Part shown: piece after piece, positions 1 through 9,346 of the stretch
Position numbering within the stretch: position 1 is the first letter of the stretch
Layout: each line of letters starts with the position of its first letter
NCBI GenBank assembly: GCA_016709225.1
Contig: JADJEE010000001.1
Coordinates: forward strand, 1,426,001 to 1,490,000
Source of the DNA: Deltaproteobacteria bacterium
GTDB lineage: Bacteria; Myxococcota_A; Polyangia; Nannocystales; Nannocystaceae
DNA length: 64,000 nucleotides
Direction: 5' to 3'
Notes under the pieces: generated by a model
Seen by the model: the letters and a program-made list of their open reading frames with translations, nothing else
What the model was told of the DNA's origin: nothing
Database searches by the model: none
Position numbers and translations under genes: made by a program

Positions 1-145
1 CGGGCGAACGACGCGATGCAGTGGACCCAACATGGGGGCGATGCCGGAGTCGTGACGTCGGAGGCCCGCGCGTCCGCGACGGCCTGCAGTGTAGTCGGTT
101 CGCCGGCAATTCGTCCCAACCAGCCGGCGGCGGCGGGAATGCCCT

Positions 146-154
146 TGCTATGCT
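146..154 (+). promoter_or_regulatory. extended -10 box before the first lipoprotein gene
   Basis: TGCTATGCT matches TGnTAnnnT. The hexamer TATGCT ends 13 nt before the ATG at 168, so the transcript would have a leader of only about 7 nt. No convincing -35 box is visible. The rest of positions 1-167 shows no gene I can support. Confidence 0.45.
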
Positions 155-167
155 CTCGCCCGAGACC

Positions 168-647
168 ATGTCGCGATCACGCATCCCCGCGCGCTCCCCT
201 GCCCGCCCCATGCGCCGGGCGCTGCCGTTCGTCGTCGCCGCAGTGATCGCCGCGCTCGGTCCGGCCTGCGCCGGCGATACCTGCACGCTGCTCGGCTGCG
301 ACGACGACACGATCATCACGTACCCACCCGGGCTCGTCGATGGCGCGTACGACCTCGACGTCGTCGGCGCCTCGACCAGCTACCACGCCCGCTGCCTGGG
401 CCCGGTGCCGCCCGGCGGCACGCCGAACTCGCCCGAGCTGTCCTGTGACGCCGAGGGCTTCGAGCTGATGGTCGGCGCCGCCACCAGCGACCGCACGCTG
501 CGGGTCACGATCACCGACGTCGACAGCGAGACCGAGCTGGCCGTCGACGTCGAGGTCGCGGCCGACGCGGTCGACGAGTTCGCGCCCAACGGGCCCGACT
601 GTGCGCCGGTGTGCATCGTCCGCAACGGCGCGCTGATGATCCGCTGA
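168..647 (+). CDS. small secreted or lipoprotein-like protein of unknown function
   Basis: I do not recognise the family. The 159-residue product begins with an Arg-rich n-region, then a hydrophobic stretch (VVAAVIAAL) ending in GPAC, which resembles a degenerate lipobox. The mature part is acidic, has several Cys (CTLLGCDDD, CLGP, CDAEG, CAPVC) and looks beta-rich. ATG 168 is preferred because an extended -10 box lies 13 nt upstream; ATG 210 would also leave a complete signal sequence. It is a single gene, with the 168-bp palindromic repeat 41 bp beyond its stop. An envelope location is inferred from the signal only. Confidence 0.6.
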   Translation: MSRSRIPARSPARPMRRALPFVVAAVIAALGPACAGDTCTLLGCDDDTIITYPPGLVDGAYDLDVVGASTSYHARCLGPVPPGGTPNSPELSCDAEGFELMVGAATSDRTLRVTITDVDSETELAVDVEVAADAVDEFAPNGPDCAPVCIVRNGALMIR

Positions 648-688
648 CGCGGCACCGGAGCGCCTTTGGGGGCGGTCGTCGCGGGCTG

Positions 689-856
689 CTAGTACCTCGA
701 CACAGCGAGAGTGACGGGCCATAACACCGCCCTGACCGCGCCTCGCTGCGTTGCCGCACCTTGAAATACGCCCGGTATTCCGGCGGCACGGCGCCTTGCG
801 GAGTCGCGGCCATGACGGCGTTCTGACCCATCACTATCGCTGTGTCGAGGTACTAG
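689..856. mobile_element. 168-bp near-palindromic MITE-like repeat, copy 1
   Basis: Both ends start CTAGTACCTCGACACAGCGA in inverted orientation. The terminal inverted repeats run about 30 bp with two mismatches, and the two 84-bp halves stay roughly complementary to the centre. CTAG flanks each end and is best read as a 4-bp target duplication. Compared with copy 2 (24967-25134, opposite orientation) I count one difference in 168 bases. There is no transposase gene, so it would be moved in trans; CTAG duplications are typical of part of the IS5 family. The right-hand CTAG includes the TAG stop of the leftward gene 853-1755. As RNA the element would fold into one long hairpin. Confidence 0.85.
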
Positions 857-1755
857 TCGAAGAACACCGACAGCCCGTACGAACCACCGTCGATCGTGGC
901 CTGGTCGACCACGAGGTAGTACTCGGGGCTGGAGGCGTCGATGAACCACGTCATCGACGCGGTGCCGTTGGCTCCGCCGCTGCTGCAGGTCAGCTCGGAC
1001 ACGCCGGCGCAGCTGGTGCGCAGGCTCACCACCGGCGACAGCCCGCCGCTGGCGGTGACGTCGACGTAGATGTTGCCGGGGTAGCTGACCTGGACCGGGA
1101 ACATGTTGTCGCGGCCGGGGCCACCGCACGCGCCGTCGACGTCGCCCTGCCCGCGCCCGAAGTCGTTGAACCACACGAACGAGCCGCCGGGCTGCTGGAA
1201 GATGACCTCGTCGTGCACCGTGCACTGGTCGATCGTCGGCCAGCCGAACACCGCGTCGAACGAGAACTCGCCGCTGGCACCGTCCTCGCTGTCGACGATG
1301 ATCGAGTAGGTGTGGCCGGCCAACGCGAAGAAGTGGTGCGGCGCGTCGACGAAGTCGTTGGCGCACATGACCGTGCGCCCCTCGCCGTCCGAGCAGCCGT
1401 CTTCGACGATGCGCAGCGTCAGCGGCGAATCGGCCTTGGTCACCGCCAGGGTGACGTCGACATTGTACGGCACGGTGAGGCTGTAGACCTGCTCGGGCCC
1501 GTCGTCCTGACCGCACCAGCCGCGCTCGTGGTTGCCGCCGCTCAGCTGGCCGTTGACGGTGATGTTCTGCACCGGCATCTCGATCGGTGCGTCGCACGCC
1601 GAGGCGCCCGGGTCGGTGCCGGCGTCGATCGTCCCCGCGCCGGTGCCGGCTTCGTCGATGAGATCACCCTCGAAGAGCGGATCGGAGCGCAGGCCACAGC
1701 CCAGCGCGAGCCATCCCACCAGCAGCGATCCCAGCCCCAAGCGACACACGGACAT
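853..1755 (-). CDS. lipoprotein with two PPC-like beta-sandwich domains
   Basis: The 300-residue protein starts with a signal peptide and lipobox LALGC near residue 20, then an Asp/Gly/Thr linker. Two segments follow that look like bacterial pre-peptidase C-terminal (PPC) domains: one with YSLTVPYNVDVTL and HTYSIIVDSEDG, a second with VQVSYPGNIYVDVTA and YYLVVDQ. PPC domains often accompany secreted enzymes, but I see no catalytic domain, so the function is unknown. The stop TAG (853-855) lies inside the CTAG that borders repeat copy 1. A -10-like TGCTAAGAA lies 6 nt before the ATG. Confidence 0.75.
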   Translation of the reverse strand: MSVCRLGLGSLLVGWLALGCGLRSDPLFEGDLIDEAGTGAGTIDAGTDPGASACDAPIEMPVQNITVNGQLSGGNHERGWCGQDDGPEQVYSLTVPYNVDVTLAVTKADSPLTLRIVEDGCSDGEGRTVMCANDFVDAPHHFFALAGHTYSIIVDSEDGASGEFSFDAVFGWPTIDQCTVHDEVIFQQPGGSFVWFNDFGRGQGDVDGACGGPGRDNMFPVQVSYPGNIYVDVTASGGLSPVVSLRTSCAGVSELTCSSGGANGTASMTWFIDASSPEYYLVVDQATIDGGSYGLSVFFD

Positions 1756-1760
1756 GGTGG

Positions 1761-1770
1761 ATTCTTAGCA
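1761..1770 (-). promoter_or_regulatory. -10-like element of the leftward PPC lipoprotein gene
   Basis: The minus strand reads TGCTAAGAAT, with the hexamer TAAGAA ending 6 nt before the ATG at 1755. The spacing fits the near-leaderless pattern seen at other starts in this window. No -35 box is evident. Confidence 0.4.
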
Positions 1771-1889
1771 TCGTCGCTTTCGTGCCGTCAAAGTCGGGTG
1801 ACGGACGGCACGTCCGTCGCCGCCGCGACGTCCGACGCATCGCCCGACGCGTCGCTCGCCGCAGGCGCCGGCGTGGGGTCGAACGTGCC

Positions 1890-3707
1890 TCAGTGCTGCG
1901 GCGTCGCCCACAGCCGCTCGATGACGACGCGGAGCCGCCGCTGCCCGCGGTAGACGTCGATGCTCGGCGCGAACAGGAAGCCGATCGCGCGGCCGGGTGC
2001 CAGGTCGGCCAGCTCGAGCATCGGGCCGTCGTGCGGCGCAGCCGGCGACCCGGGCGCCTGGCTGGGATCCACGCCCGCGCCCGCGACCGCGGCGTCGAGC
2101 GGTGCCTGACCGAACGCGATCGCGTCGAGCTCGGCGCCGTCCTCGCGCAGCCGCAGCGCGAGGTGACGCTGCTTGAGCACCCGCATCGACACGATCTGCG
2201 CGCTGCCGACGAAGCGCGGCGCGGCGAAGCCGACCCCGTAGGGGGCCATCGCGGTGAGGCCGTCGACGAACGCCAGATCGAGGCGTGACAGCGGCAGCTT
2301 GCCGTCGTGGAGCAGCTCCGCGCCGGTGGCCTGCGCACCCGCGGCCGCGCAGGCCGACGCGAACGCGGCGCGGAAGTCCGCGATGGCGTCGATCGACAGC
2401 GTCAGACCGGCGGCCTCGCGATGGCCCCCGAAGCGCTGCAGCAGGCCGGCGCAGGCGGCCAGCGCAGCGCGGACGTCGACACCGCCGAAGCTGCGCACCG
2501 ATCCCCGCGCGACCCCGAGGCCGTCGTCGATCGCGAGCGCGGCGACCGGTCGTCGTGCGCGCTCGCTCAGCGCACCGGCGACCAGACCCACGATGCCCGA
2601 TGACCACCCGCGCTCGGCGACGCACAGGCCCGCGGGTAGCGTCCTCGGATCATCCTCGCGCAGCTGCGCCCACGCGTCTTGCACGGCGCGCTCCGACTGC
2701 GCCTTGCGCTGCTGGTTGAGCCCCTCGACCTGCTCCGCCAGCGGCTGCGCCTCGGCGACGGTGCGCGCCCGCAGCAGCCGCAGCGACGGCTCGGCCGAGC
2801 CCAGGCGACCGGGTGCGTTGAGCCGCGGGCCCACGCGGAAGCCGACGGTCTGTTCGTCGATGGGGTTCTCGCCCCACGCACCGGCGCGCTCGAGCAGCGC
2901 ACGCAGACCCGGTCGCGGTGCGGTGCGCAGCAGCGCGAGCCCGCGCTGCACGAGCACCCGGTTCTCCTCGACGAGCGGCATCATGTCGCAGATGGTCGCG
3001 ATCGCGACCAAGTCGAGCAGCCCGCGGGGGTCCGGTGGGCGCGCGGCGTCGCCGAGCTTGGTGCGCAGCGCCGCGCAGAGATAGAACGCGACGCCGGCGG
3101 AGCACAGGCCCTTGAACGGGAACTCGCAGCTGGGCTGGTGCGGGTTGATGAGCGCGTCGCAGGGCGGCATCTGCTCGGGCACTTGGTGGTGGTCGATCAC
3201 GATGGTCCGCAGCCCGCGGGCGCGCGCACGTCCGAGCGCCTCGACGTCGCTGGTGCCGGTGTCACCGAGCAGCAGCAGCTGCACGCCGGCGGTCGCGAAG
3301 GCATCGGCGTCCGCGACCGTGAAGCCGTAGCCGTGATCGCGATGGGCGACCCGCACGACCACGCGCAGCCCCAAGGCCTCGAGGTAGCCGGCGAGGATCG
3401 CCGCGGTCGTGACGCCGTCGACGTCGTAGTCGCCGAAGACACCGATGCGCGCGCGCGACTGGTGGGCCCACAGCAAGAGGTCGAGCGCGGCCGGGAATCC
3501 AGCCATGCGCTCGGGCTTGCGGAGGTCCGCGAGCTTGGGCGCGAACGCGCGGCGGATGGCCTCGTCGTCACGGATGCCGCGGGCCAGCAGGAGCCGCACG
3601 GCCGTCGTCGGCAGCCGCAGCCGCACCGCCGTGCGCTCGAGATCCGCGGGATCGATGCTGGCCCGCTCGGCCAGCGCGGGCGGGTGGTGTCCGCCCGCCC
3701 CGGTCAT
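1890..3707 (-). CDS. recJ: single-stranded-DNA-specific exonuclease RecJ
   Basis: RecJ degrades single-stranded DNA 5' to 3' in recombination and mismatch repair in the cytoplasm. The 605-residue product has the DHH phosphoesterase motifs in order: GDYDVDGVTT near residue 92, GDTGTS near 148, and the signature IDHHQVP near 170. These are followed by a DHHA1-type region (APGRLGSAEPS, SGIVGLVAG) and a C-terminal OB-like part. Length is typical of bacterial RecJ. Its ATG overlaps the secF stop in an ATGA, so it is probably the last gene of the yajC-secD-secF-recJ operon and translationally coupled. Confidence 0.93.
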   Translation of the reverse strand: MTGAGGHHPPALAERASIDPADLERTAVRLRLPTTAVRLLLARGIRDDEAIRRAFAPKLADLRKPERMAGFPAALDLLLWAHQSRARIGVFGDYDVDGVTTAAILAGYLEALGLRVVVRVAHRDHGYGFTVADADAFATAGVQLLLLGDTGTSDVEALGRARARGLRTIVIDHHQVPEQMPPCDALINPHQPSCEFPFKGLCSAGVAFYLCAALRTKLGDAARPPDPRGLLDLVAIATICDMMPLVEENRVLVQRGLALLRTAPRPGLRALLERAGAWGENPIDEQTVGFRVGPRLNAPGRLGSAEPSLRLLRARTVAEAQPLAEQVEGLNQQRKAQSERAVQDAWAQLREDDPRTLPAGLCVAERGWSSGIVGLVAGALSERARRPVAALAIDDGLGVARGSVRSFGGVDVRAALAACAGLLQRFGGHREAAGLTLSIDAIADFRAAFASACAAAGAQATGAELLHDGKLPLSRLDLAFVDGLTAMAPYGVGFAAPRFVGSAQIVSMRVLKQRHLALRLREDGAELDAIAFGQAPLDAAVAGAGVDPSQAPGSPAAPHDGPMLELADLAPGRAIGFLFAPSIDVYRGQRRLRVVIERLWATPQH

Positions 3708-5212
3708 GACTGCGGTCGCCGCCGGCGACGACGCGAGGCCTTCGGCACCGCGCCGTCGTCACCGCCCTCGCCCTCGCCGTCGGCCTGCGCCGCGCGCTCG
3801 AGGTCGAGGTGATCACCCTCGGCCTCGGCGTCGTGGTCGTGGCCGCGCTCGACCTCGCGGACCTCGCCGGCGGTGCGCCCGTCCTCGTCGACCTCGCCCT
3901 CGCCGGCCGCCAGGACCGGCCGCTCGGCGCCGGCCGGGGTCTCGCCGACCGGGCCGTCGTTGCGCCACCGCAGGTGCCCCTCGCCGCCGTAGAAGCGGCG
4001 GTTGACCCACAGGAACACCGGCGTCGCGACGCACAGCGACGAGTACGTGCCGACCGTGATGCCGACGATCAGCGCGAATGCGAAGTCGGCGATCGAGCCC
4101 GAGCCCATCAAGTACACCGCGATGACGCTGAGCAGCGTGGTGCCGGAGGTCAGGATCGTGCGGCTCAGGGTCTCGTTGAGCGCCTGGTTGGTCGAGCCCT
4201 CGATGTCCTCGTCGCGGAACAGCGCCACGCGCTCGCGCACGCGGTCGAACACCACGATGGTGTCGTTGATGCTGTAGCCGACGATGGTCAGCACCGCGGC
4301 GATGGTCGTGAGGCTGAACTCCTTCCATGTCAGCGCGAACGCGCCGACCGTGATGAAGGCGTCGTGGGCCAGCGCCACGATGCCGCCCGGCGCGAAGCGC
4401 AGGTCGAAGCGGATCATGACGTACAGGAAGATGAAGCCCATCGCGTACAGCAGGGACTTCGAGCCGTCGATCTTGAGCTGGTCGCCGACCTTGGCGCCGA
4501 CGGTCTCGGCCTGGACGATCTGCGCGACCGTGCCGGCACCGAAGCGCTCGTCGAGCTGCTCGGCGAGCTTGTTGCCCATCCCCAGCAGCGAGACCTCGAC
4601 CGGCACTTCGCCGGCACGGACCTCGAAGCCCTTGTCGACCGAGCCGTCGCAGCCGGCCTCGTCGATGCGGCGATCGAGCTCGCTCCAGTCGGGCTCGCCG
4701 TCGTACTTGAGGAAGAGCTTGCTGCCGCCGTCGGGCTGGTAGAACCCCAGCAGGTGCACGGTCTCGCCGACCGGCGCGGGCGCGCTGCCGTCCTCCGGTG
4801 GCGGGGGCGGAGCCGCCATCGGGTTGCGGCGCACCTCGGTGACGGCCGCCTTGCACGCCGCGAGGGTCGTCTCGTCGATGCTGACGACCTCCTTGACCCG
4901 CAGCAGCACCTCGTTGTCGGCCCCCGGCACCGTCACCGCCGAGCTGCCCTCGTAGCCGTAGCCATCGAGCGCCACGCGGATGTCCTCGACCGGCACCTGC
5001 TTGGACAGCTGCAGACGAACCGTCGAGCCACCCGCGAAGTCGATGCCCCAGTTGAGCGGCGCGCCGCGGACGACCTGGTTGTAGACCATGGTCGCGCCCG
5101 ACAGCAGCACGAGCACGATCGAGATCCAGATGAAACGCCATCGCTGCGCCACGAACGGGACGTTCGTGCCCGGGCGAATGACCTCGTAGAACTTCTGACG
5201 GCCTTCCTGCAT
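3704..5212 (-). CDS. secF: protein translocase subunit SecF with acidic tail
   Basis: SecF works with SecD in the inner membrane to use proton motive force in late steps of Sec-dependent export. The product has a first membrane helix (WISIVLVLLSGATMVY), WGIDFAGGS, a periplasmic domain, then a membrane block with YSINDTIVVFDRVRE, the SecF signature. The start is ATG 5212, which shares a base with the secD stop (TGATG); a longer upstream reading only re-reads secD. About 85 C-terminal residues form a Glu/Asp/Gly-rich tail ending in Arg-rich RRRRRRPQS, unusual for SecF. The stop overlaps the recJ start. Confidence 0.93.
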   Translation of the reverse strand: MQEGRQKFYEVIRPGTNVPFVAQRWRFIWISIVLVLLSGATMVYNQVVRGAPLNWGIDFAGGSTVRLQLSKQVPVEDIRVALDGYGYEGSSAVTVPGADNEVLLRVKEVVSIDETTLAACKAAVTEVRRNPMAAPPPPPEDGSAPAPVGETVHLLGFYQPDGGSKLFLKYDGEPDWSELDRRIDEAGCDGSVDKGFEVRAGEVPVEVSLLGMGNKLAEQLDERFGAGTVAQIVQAETVGAKVGDQLKIDGSKSLLYAMGFIFLYVMIRFDLRFAPGGIVALAHDAFITVGAFALTWKEFSLTTIAAVLTIVGYSINDTIVVFDRVRERVALFRDEDIEGSTNQALNETLSRTILTSGTTLLSVIAVYLMGSGSIADFAFALIVGITVGTYSSLCVATPVFLWVNRRFYGGEGHLRWRNDGPVGETPAGAERPVLAAGEGEVDEDGRTAGEVREVERGHDHDAEAEGDHLDLERAAQADGEGEGGDDGAVPKASRRRRRRPQS

Positions 5213-7344
5213 CACACCGACACCTTGTCGAATCCGCGGCGGTTGGCCTGGACGTCGAAGAAGAGACGGGTACAGAACACGCCGGTGAAGATCGAGGTCG
5301 CGATGCCGATGAGCAACGTGACCGCGAACCCGCGGATCGGACCCGAACCGTACTGCCACAGCACCAGGCCCGCGATTGCGGTCGTGAGCTGCGAGTCGAG
5401 GATGCTGGTGAACGCGCGGTCGTAGCCGGCCTCGATGGCGGCGCGCGCGGTGTAGCCCTCGCGGACGAACTCGCGGATGCGTTCGTAGATGATGACGTTG
5501 GCGTCGACGGCCATGCCGAGCGTGAGCACGACGCCGGCGATGCCGGGCAGCGTGAGGGTAGCGCGGAAGAACGCCATCGCCGACAGCATGAACACGACGT
5601 TCATGACCAGCGCGAGGTTGGCGACCCAGCCGGCGCGGCGGTAGTAGAAGCCCATGAAGAGCACCACCGCGACCAGGCCGATCGCGAAGGCCTTGGCGCC
5701 GCTCTCGACCGCGTCCTTGCCGAGGTCGGCGCCGACGCGCATCTCCGACTCCTTCTGCAGGCGGGCCGGCAGCGAGCCGCTCTTGAGCACCTTGGTGAGG
5801 TCGTTGGCGGCTTCGCGGGCCGACTGACCGGGCCCACCGCCCAGCGTGATGCGGACGTTGCCGCCCGGGATGCGCTCGTTGAACACCGGATCGGAGCGCA
5901 CCAGGTCGTCGAGGATGATGGCCATCTTGCGGCCGACGTTGTTGCCCGACATCTCCTCGAAGAGATCGGCGCCGACGCGGTCGAGCTTGACGTTGACCTC
6001 GGGCTGCCCGGTCTGCTGGTCGAATGCCACCGAGGCGTTGACGATGCTCTCACCGGTGACCTCGGCGCGGGCCTTGATCACGTAGGTGCGGTAGAGCGTC
6101 TCGGGTGGCTGGCCGCGGCGCGTGGTCACCGGCGCGGTGCCGAACGCAACCTTCATGTCGGCCGGCAGGCGCCAGGCCGGCGGCAGGCCGGCGAAGAAGT
6201 TCTCCAGGGTCGCGAGGTCCTTCGCGTAGTAGACGAACGGGTCCTTGACCGTCACGCCGCCCTCGCGGCCGTACTCGTCCTCGACGTTGACCGAGATGCC
6301 CATGCCCTGGGTGACCATGCCGGCGTCGAACAGCGCGCGCAGGTAGGGCTTGCCGGTGCTGCCGAACGGGGTCTCGTCGTCGACCATGTGCATGCGCAGC
6401 ACGGCCTGGCGCTCGATGATCTTGAGCAGTCGGTGGAACTCGCTGGCCCCGGCGAGGATCTGATCGCGCGCACGCTCGGTCAGCGCGAGCGTGGCGGTGC
6501 CGGGATCGGGCTGGGTCGGATCCGGCGGCAGCAGCTGCAGCTCGGCGGGCAGGCGGTCGTCGACGATGATGCCGTCGTCGGTGATCTGCGCGGGAAAGGC
6601 CTGCTGCAGCAGCGCCCGCACATCACCGTCGGGGATGGTGAGCTTGAGCGCGCCGGCCTGATCGCGCACGTCGGCGGTCGAGACCTGCGCCGCACCGGCG
6701 GCGGCGAGGATCTGCCCCAGTCGCGCGCCGGCGTCGCTGGCGGCCGCACGCAGCTCGGTGCTCTCGTCGGCCAGGCCCGGCAGCTCGACCACGATCTGGC
6801 GGTTCTTGGGATAGATGTTGGGCTCGGCGACGCCCATCGCGTCGACGCGCTTGCTGATGGTCTCGAGCGCGTTGGCGACCGCGGCCTTGCGGTTCTCGGC
6901 CAGCGCGGCGGCGGGCATCTTGAGCACGATGACGTTGGCGGCCTGGCCCTCCTCGGCGTCGAGCCGATCGAGCACGCCGTAGGTCAGACCCATCACGTCG
7001 TCGGTCGCCAGCGCGACGTCCTCGGCGCTGGGGAAGGTCACCACCAGGGTGTCGATGCCGTCACGGGTGATCTCGACGTCGAGGTTCTTCTTCTCGCGGA
7101 AGCCGATCTCGAGCTCGGCGGCGATCTGGTCGAGCTTGTTCTCGATGGCCTCGTCGACGGCGACCGAGTACTCGAGGTGGAGGCCGCCCTGGAGGTCGAG
7201 GCCGAGCTGGAACTTGCGCGTGAAGGTGTCGGTGAGCCAGCTGGGCAGGCGCTCGGCCGGCATCAACGAAGGCAGCAACGACATCACGCTGACCGCCAGC
7301 AGCGACATCAGGAGCAGGGTCTTGATCTTGAGGAATCGACGCAT
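5212..7344 (-). CDS. secD: protein translocase subunit SecD
   Basis: This 710-residue inner-membrane subunit partners SecF. Visible hallmarks are an N-terminal membrane helix after MRRFLKIKT, the motif LGLDLQGGLHLEY (the SecD D1 motif), a large periplasmic domain, then a block of membrane helices with TLGMAVDANVIIYERIRE. Length is at the long end for the family. Translation is coupled to secF through TGATG. The yajC stop lies 60 bp upstream, so yajC-secD-secF form the usual operon. Confidence 0.95.
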   Translation of the reverse strand: MRRFLKIKTLLLMSLLAVSVMSLLPSLMPAERLPSWLTDTFTRKFQLGLDLQGGLHLEYSVAVDEAIENKLDQIAAELEIGFREKKNLDVEITRDGIDTLVVTFPSAEDVALATDDVMGLTYGVLDRLDAEEGQAANVIVLKMPAAALAENRKAAVANALETISKRVDAMGVAEPNIYPKNRQIVVELPGLADESTELRAAASDAGARLGQILAAAGAAQVSTADVRDQAGALKLTIPDGDVRALLQQAFPAQITDDGIIVDDRLPAELQLLPPDPTQPDPGTATLALTERARDQILAGASEFHRLLKIIERQAVLRMHMVDDETPFGSTGKPYLRALFDAGMVTQGMGISVNVEDEYGREGGVTVKDPFVYYAKDLATLENFFAGLPPAWRLPADMKVAFGTAPVTTRRGQPPETLYRTYVIKARAEVTGESIVNASVAFDQQTGQPEVNVKLDRVGADLFEEMSGNNVGRKMAIILDDLVRSDPVFNERIPGGNVRITLGGGPGQSAREAANDLTKVLKSGSLPARLQKESEMRVGADLGKDAVESGAKAFAIGLVAVVLFMGFYYRRAGWVANLALVMNVVFMLSAMAFFRATLTLPGIAGVVLTLGMAVDANVIIYERIREFVREGYTARAAIEAGYDRAFTSILDSQLTTAIAGLVLWQYGSGPIRGFAVTLLIGIATSIFTGVFCTRLFFDVQANRRGFDKVSV

Positions 7345-7404
7345 GGTGGTGGCTTCGTGGGGCGCGAGCCGCAGCGGCTCGTCGTCAGGGGGCCCTTGGA
7401 GGTG

Positions 7405-7881
7405 CTAGGCGCGGGCCTCGGCCTCGTCCTTGTCGTCGATGTCCTTGTCGGCCTTCTTGGTGGCCTTGGGCTCCGGCTTCGCGTCCGGCTTCGGCTCCGG
7501 CTTCGGCTCTGGCTTCGGCTCTGGCTTCGCGCCGGCCGGGTCCTTCATCGCAGCCTCGGCGGCGTCGAGGATGTCCTTGCGGAGCACGCGGATCTTCACG
7601 CGGTCGGCGATCTCGACCACCGCGACCTTGGGATCGTCGAGGTTCGAGATGCGCCCGAGGATGCCGCCGCCGATGACGACCTGGTCGCCCTTCTTGAGGC
7701 CCTCGACCCGCTTCTTGCGATCCTTCTCTTGCTTGCTCATCGGCCGCAGCACGATGAAGTAGACCACCGCGAACATCAGCACGAGCGGCAGCACACCCAA
7801 GAGGCTCGAGGCCGCACCCTCGCCCATCAACACGGCGCGGGGCGTGAGCGACACCAGGGACACGAAGGAGTTCAACGGCAT
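7405..7881 (-). CDS. yajC: preprotein translocase accessory subunit YajC
   Basis: The 158-residue product has one membrane helix (LGVLPLVLMFAVVYFIVLRP), the YajC signature RPMSKQEKDRKK, then VEGLKKGDQVVIGGGILGRI. YajC associates with SecDF. The C-terminus carries a Lys/Pro/Glu repeat (KPEPKPEP) beyond the normal domain. ATG 7881 is the first start giving a normal N-terminus. A TACGAT -10-like hexamer lies about 25 nt upstream on the minus strand. The 265 bp separating it from tgt hold no other gene. Confidence 0.9.
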   Translation of the reverse strand: MPLNSFVSLVSLTPRAVLMGEGAASSLLGVLPLVLMFAVVYFIVLRPMSKQEKDRKKRVEGLKKGDQVVIGGGILGRISNLDDPKVAVVEIADRVKIRVLRKDILDAAEAAMKDPAGAKPEPKPEPKPEPKPDAKPEPKATKKADKDIDDKDEAEARA

Positions 7882-8146
7882 GTACGGCTCGCTCTCGTCG
7901 GCCCGAATCGTAGAGCACACCTCGGCCACGTCTGACCGGTGGCTTGGAGGGTCATGGGGCCCTGACCGCCGGCGGACAATTGGGCGGACCCGAGGACGTC
8001 GGGGTCCCTCGGGGCGGCAGGGGTAGCAAGGGCGCCGCGGGGGGTCAAGGGCCGCCGGGGGGCCATCGCGCGCCGCCGAGGCACGGCGGCGCCGGGGCGC
8101 CCACCGTCCGGCGACGCGATCCCGCGTCGGGGGCACGGCCGCGCGC

Positions 8147-9346
8147 CTAGTCGGACGGCGCCGGGGTCGAGAGCGTGCGCCTGGTCTCATCGCGCACCGC
8201 CGGATAGTCGCCGCGGCGCAGCGCCGCCCGCAGCCGTCCGACCAGCGCGTGGAAGAACCACAGGTTGTGCAGGCTGGCCAGGCGTCCGAACAACGGATCG
8301 TCGCAGGCATGCAGGTGGCGCAGCCATGCCCGCGCGACCGCGGTCGGTGCGGCACAGCTCGGGCACCCGCACGCGGGATCGATCGGCCGGGGATCGTCGC
8401 GGAACGCGGCGCGCTTGATCGACATGCGACCGGCGTCGGTGAAGAGCTGGCCGTTGCGTGCGTTGCGGGTCGGCAGCACGCAGTCGAACATGTCGACCCC
8501 GGCGTCGATCGCCGCCAGCAGATCCTCGGGCATGCCAATGCCCATCACGTAGCGGGGCTTGTCGCGGGGCAGCAGCGGTGCAATCGCGGCCATGGTGGCG
8601 TGCATCTGCGCCGGGCTCTCGCCGACCGACAGGCCGCCGAGCGCGAAGCCGTCGAACGGCAAGGCCGACATGGTCGCGACGTGCTCGCGTCGCATCGCGA
8701 GGTCGATGCCGCCCTGCACGATGCCGAAGCACAGCTGCTGCGCGCCGAGGATCGATCCGCGTGCCGCCGCGGCGCGCTCGGCCCAGCGGGTCGTGCGATC
8801 GACCGCGATGCGCAGCTGCGCCGGATCGACGCCGGCGGCCGGACAGTGATCGAGCACCATCGCGATGTCGGTGCCCAGCCACGCCTGGGTCCGCAGCACG
8901 CTCTCGGGGGTCATGCGATGGGCCGAACCATCGAAGTGCGTGCGGTAGTCGACACCGTCGTCGTCGATGCGCTGCAGCCCCTGCAGGCTGAAGACCTGGA
9001 AGCCGCCCGAGTCGGTGAGGATCGGGCGCGTCCAGCCATTGCACGCATGCAGCCCCCCGAGCTGGGCGATGCGCTCGGCACCGGGGCGGTGCGCGAGGTG
9101 GTACGAGTTGCCGAGCACGACCTGGGATCCGACCGCGCGCAGGTCCGCCGCGCGCAGCCCCTTGACCACGCCGTAGGTACCGACCGGCATGAAGCACGGG
9201 GTGTCGACCGGACCGTGGGCGGTCCACAGCCGCGCGGTGCGGGCGTCGCCGTGCTGCGCGAGCAGCTCGAAGCGGCCGGGCGGCGCTCGCTGCAGCTCGG
9301 GATCGTCGCACGACAGCCCGGCGGTGGGATCGAAGGGCTCGGTCAC
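8147..9346 (-). CDS. tgt: tRNA-guanine transglycosylase
   Basis: The enzyme exchanges G34 of Asn/Asp/His/Tyr tRNAs for the queuine precursor preQ1. The 399-residue protein shows MPVGTYGVVKGL, the catalytic segment LTDSGGFQVFSL, GIVQGG, the second aspartate region DMFDCVLPTRNARNG, and a zinc site (CGCPSC...H). The GTG at 9346 is chosen because GTGA overlaps the queA stop, and the longer upstream reading only re-reads queA. With queA it forms a two-gene queuosine unit. Confidence 0.95.
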   Translation of the reverse strand: MTEPFDPTAGLSCDDPELQRAPPGRFELLAQHGDARTARLWTAHGPVDTPCFMPVGTYGVVKGLRAADLRAVGSQVVLGNSYHLAHRPGAERIAQLGGLHACNGWTRPILTDSGGFQVFSLQGLQRIDDDGVDYRTHFDGSAHRMTPESVLRTQAWLGTDIAMVLDHCPAAGVDPAQLRIAVDRTTRWAERAAAARGSILGAQQLCFGIVQGGIDLAMRREHVATMSALPFDGFALGGLSVGESPAQMHATMAAIAPLLPRDKPRYVMGIGMPEDLLAAIDAGVDMFDCVLPTRNARNGQLFTDAGRMSIKRAAFRDDPRPIDPACGCPSCAAPTAVARAWLRHLHACDDPLFGRLASLHNLWFFHALVGRLRAALRRGDYPAVRDETRRTLSTPAPSD

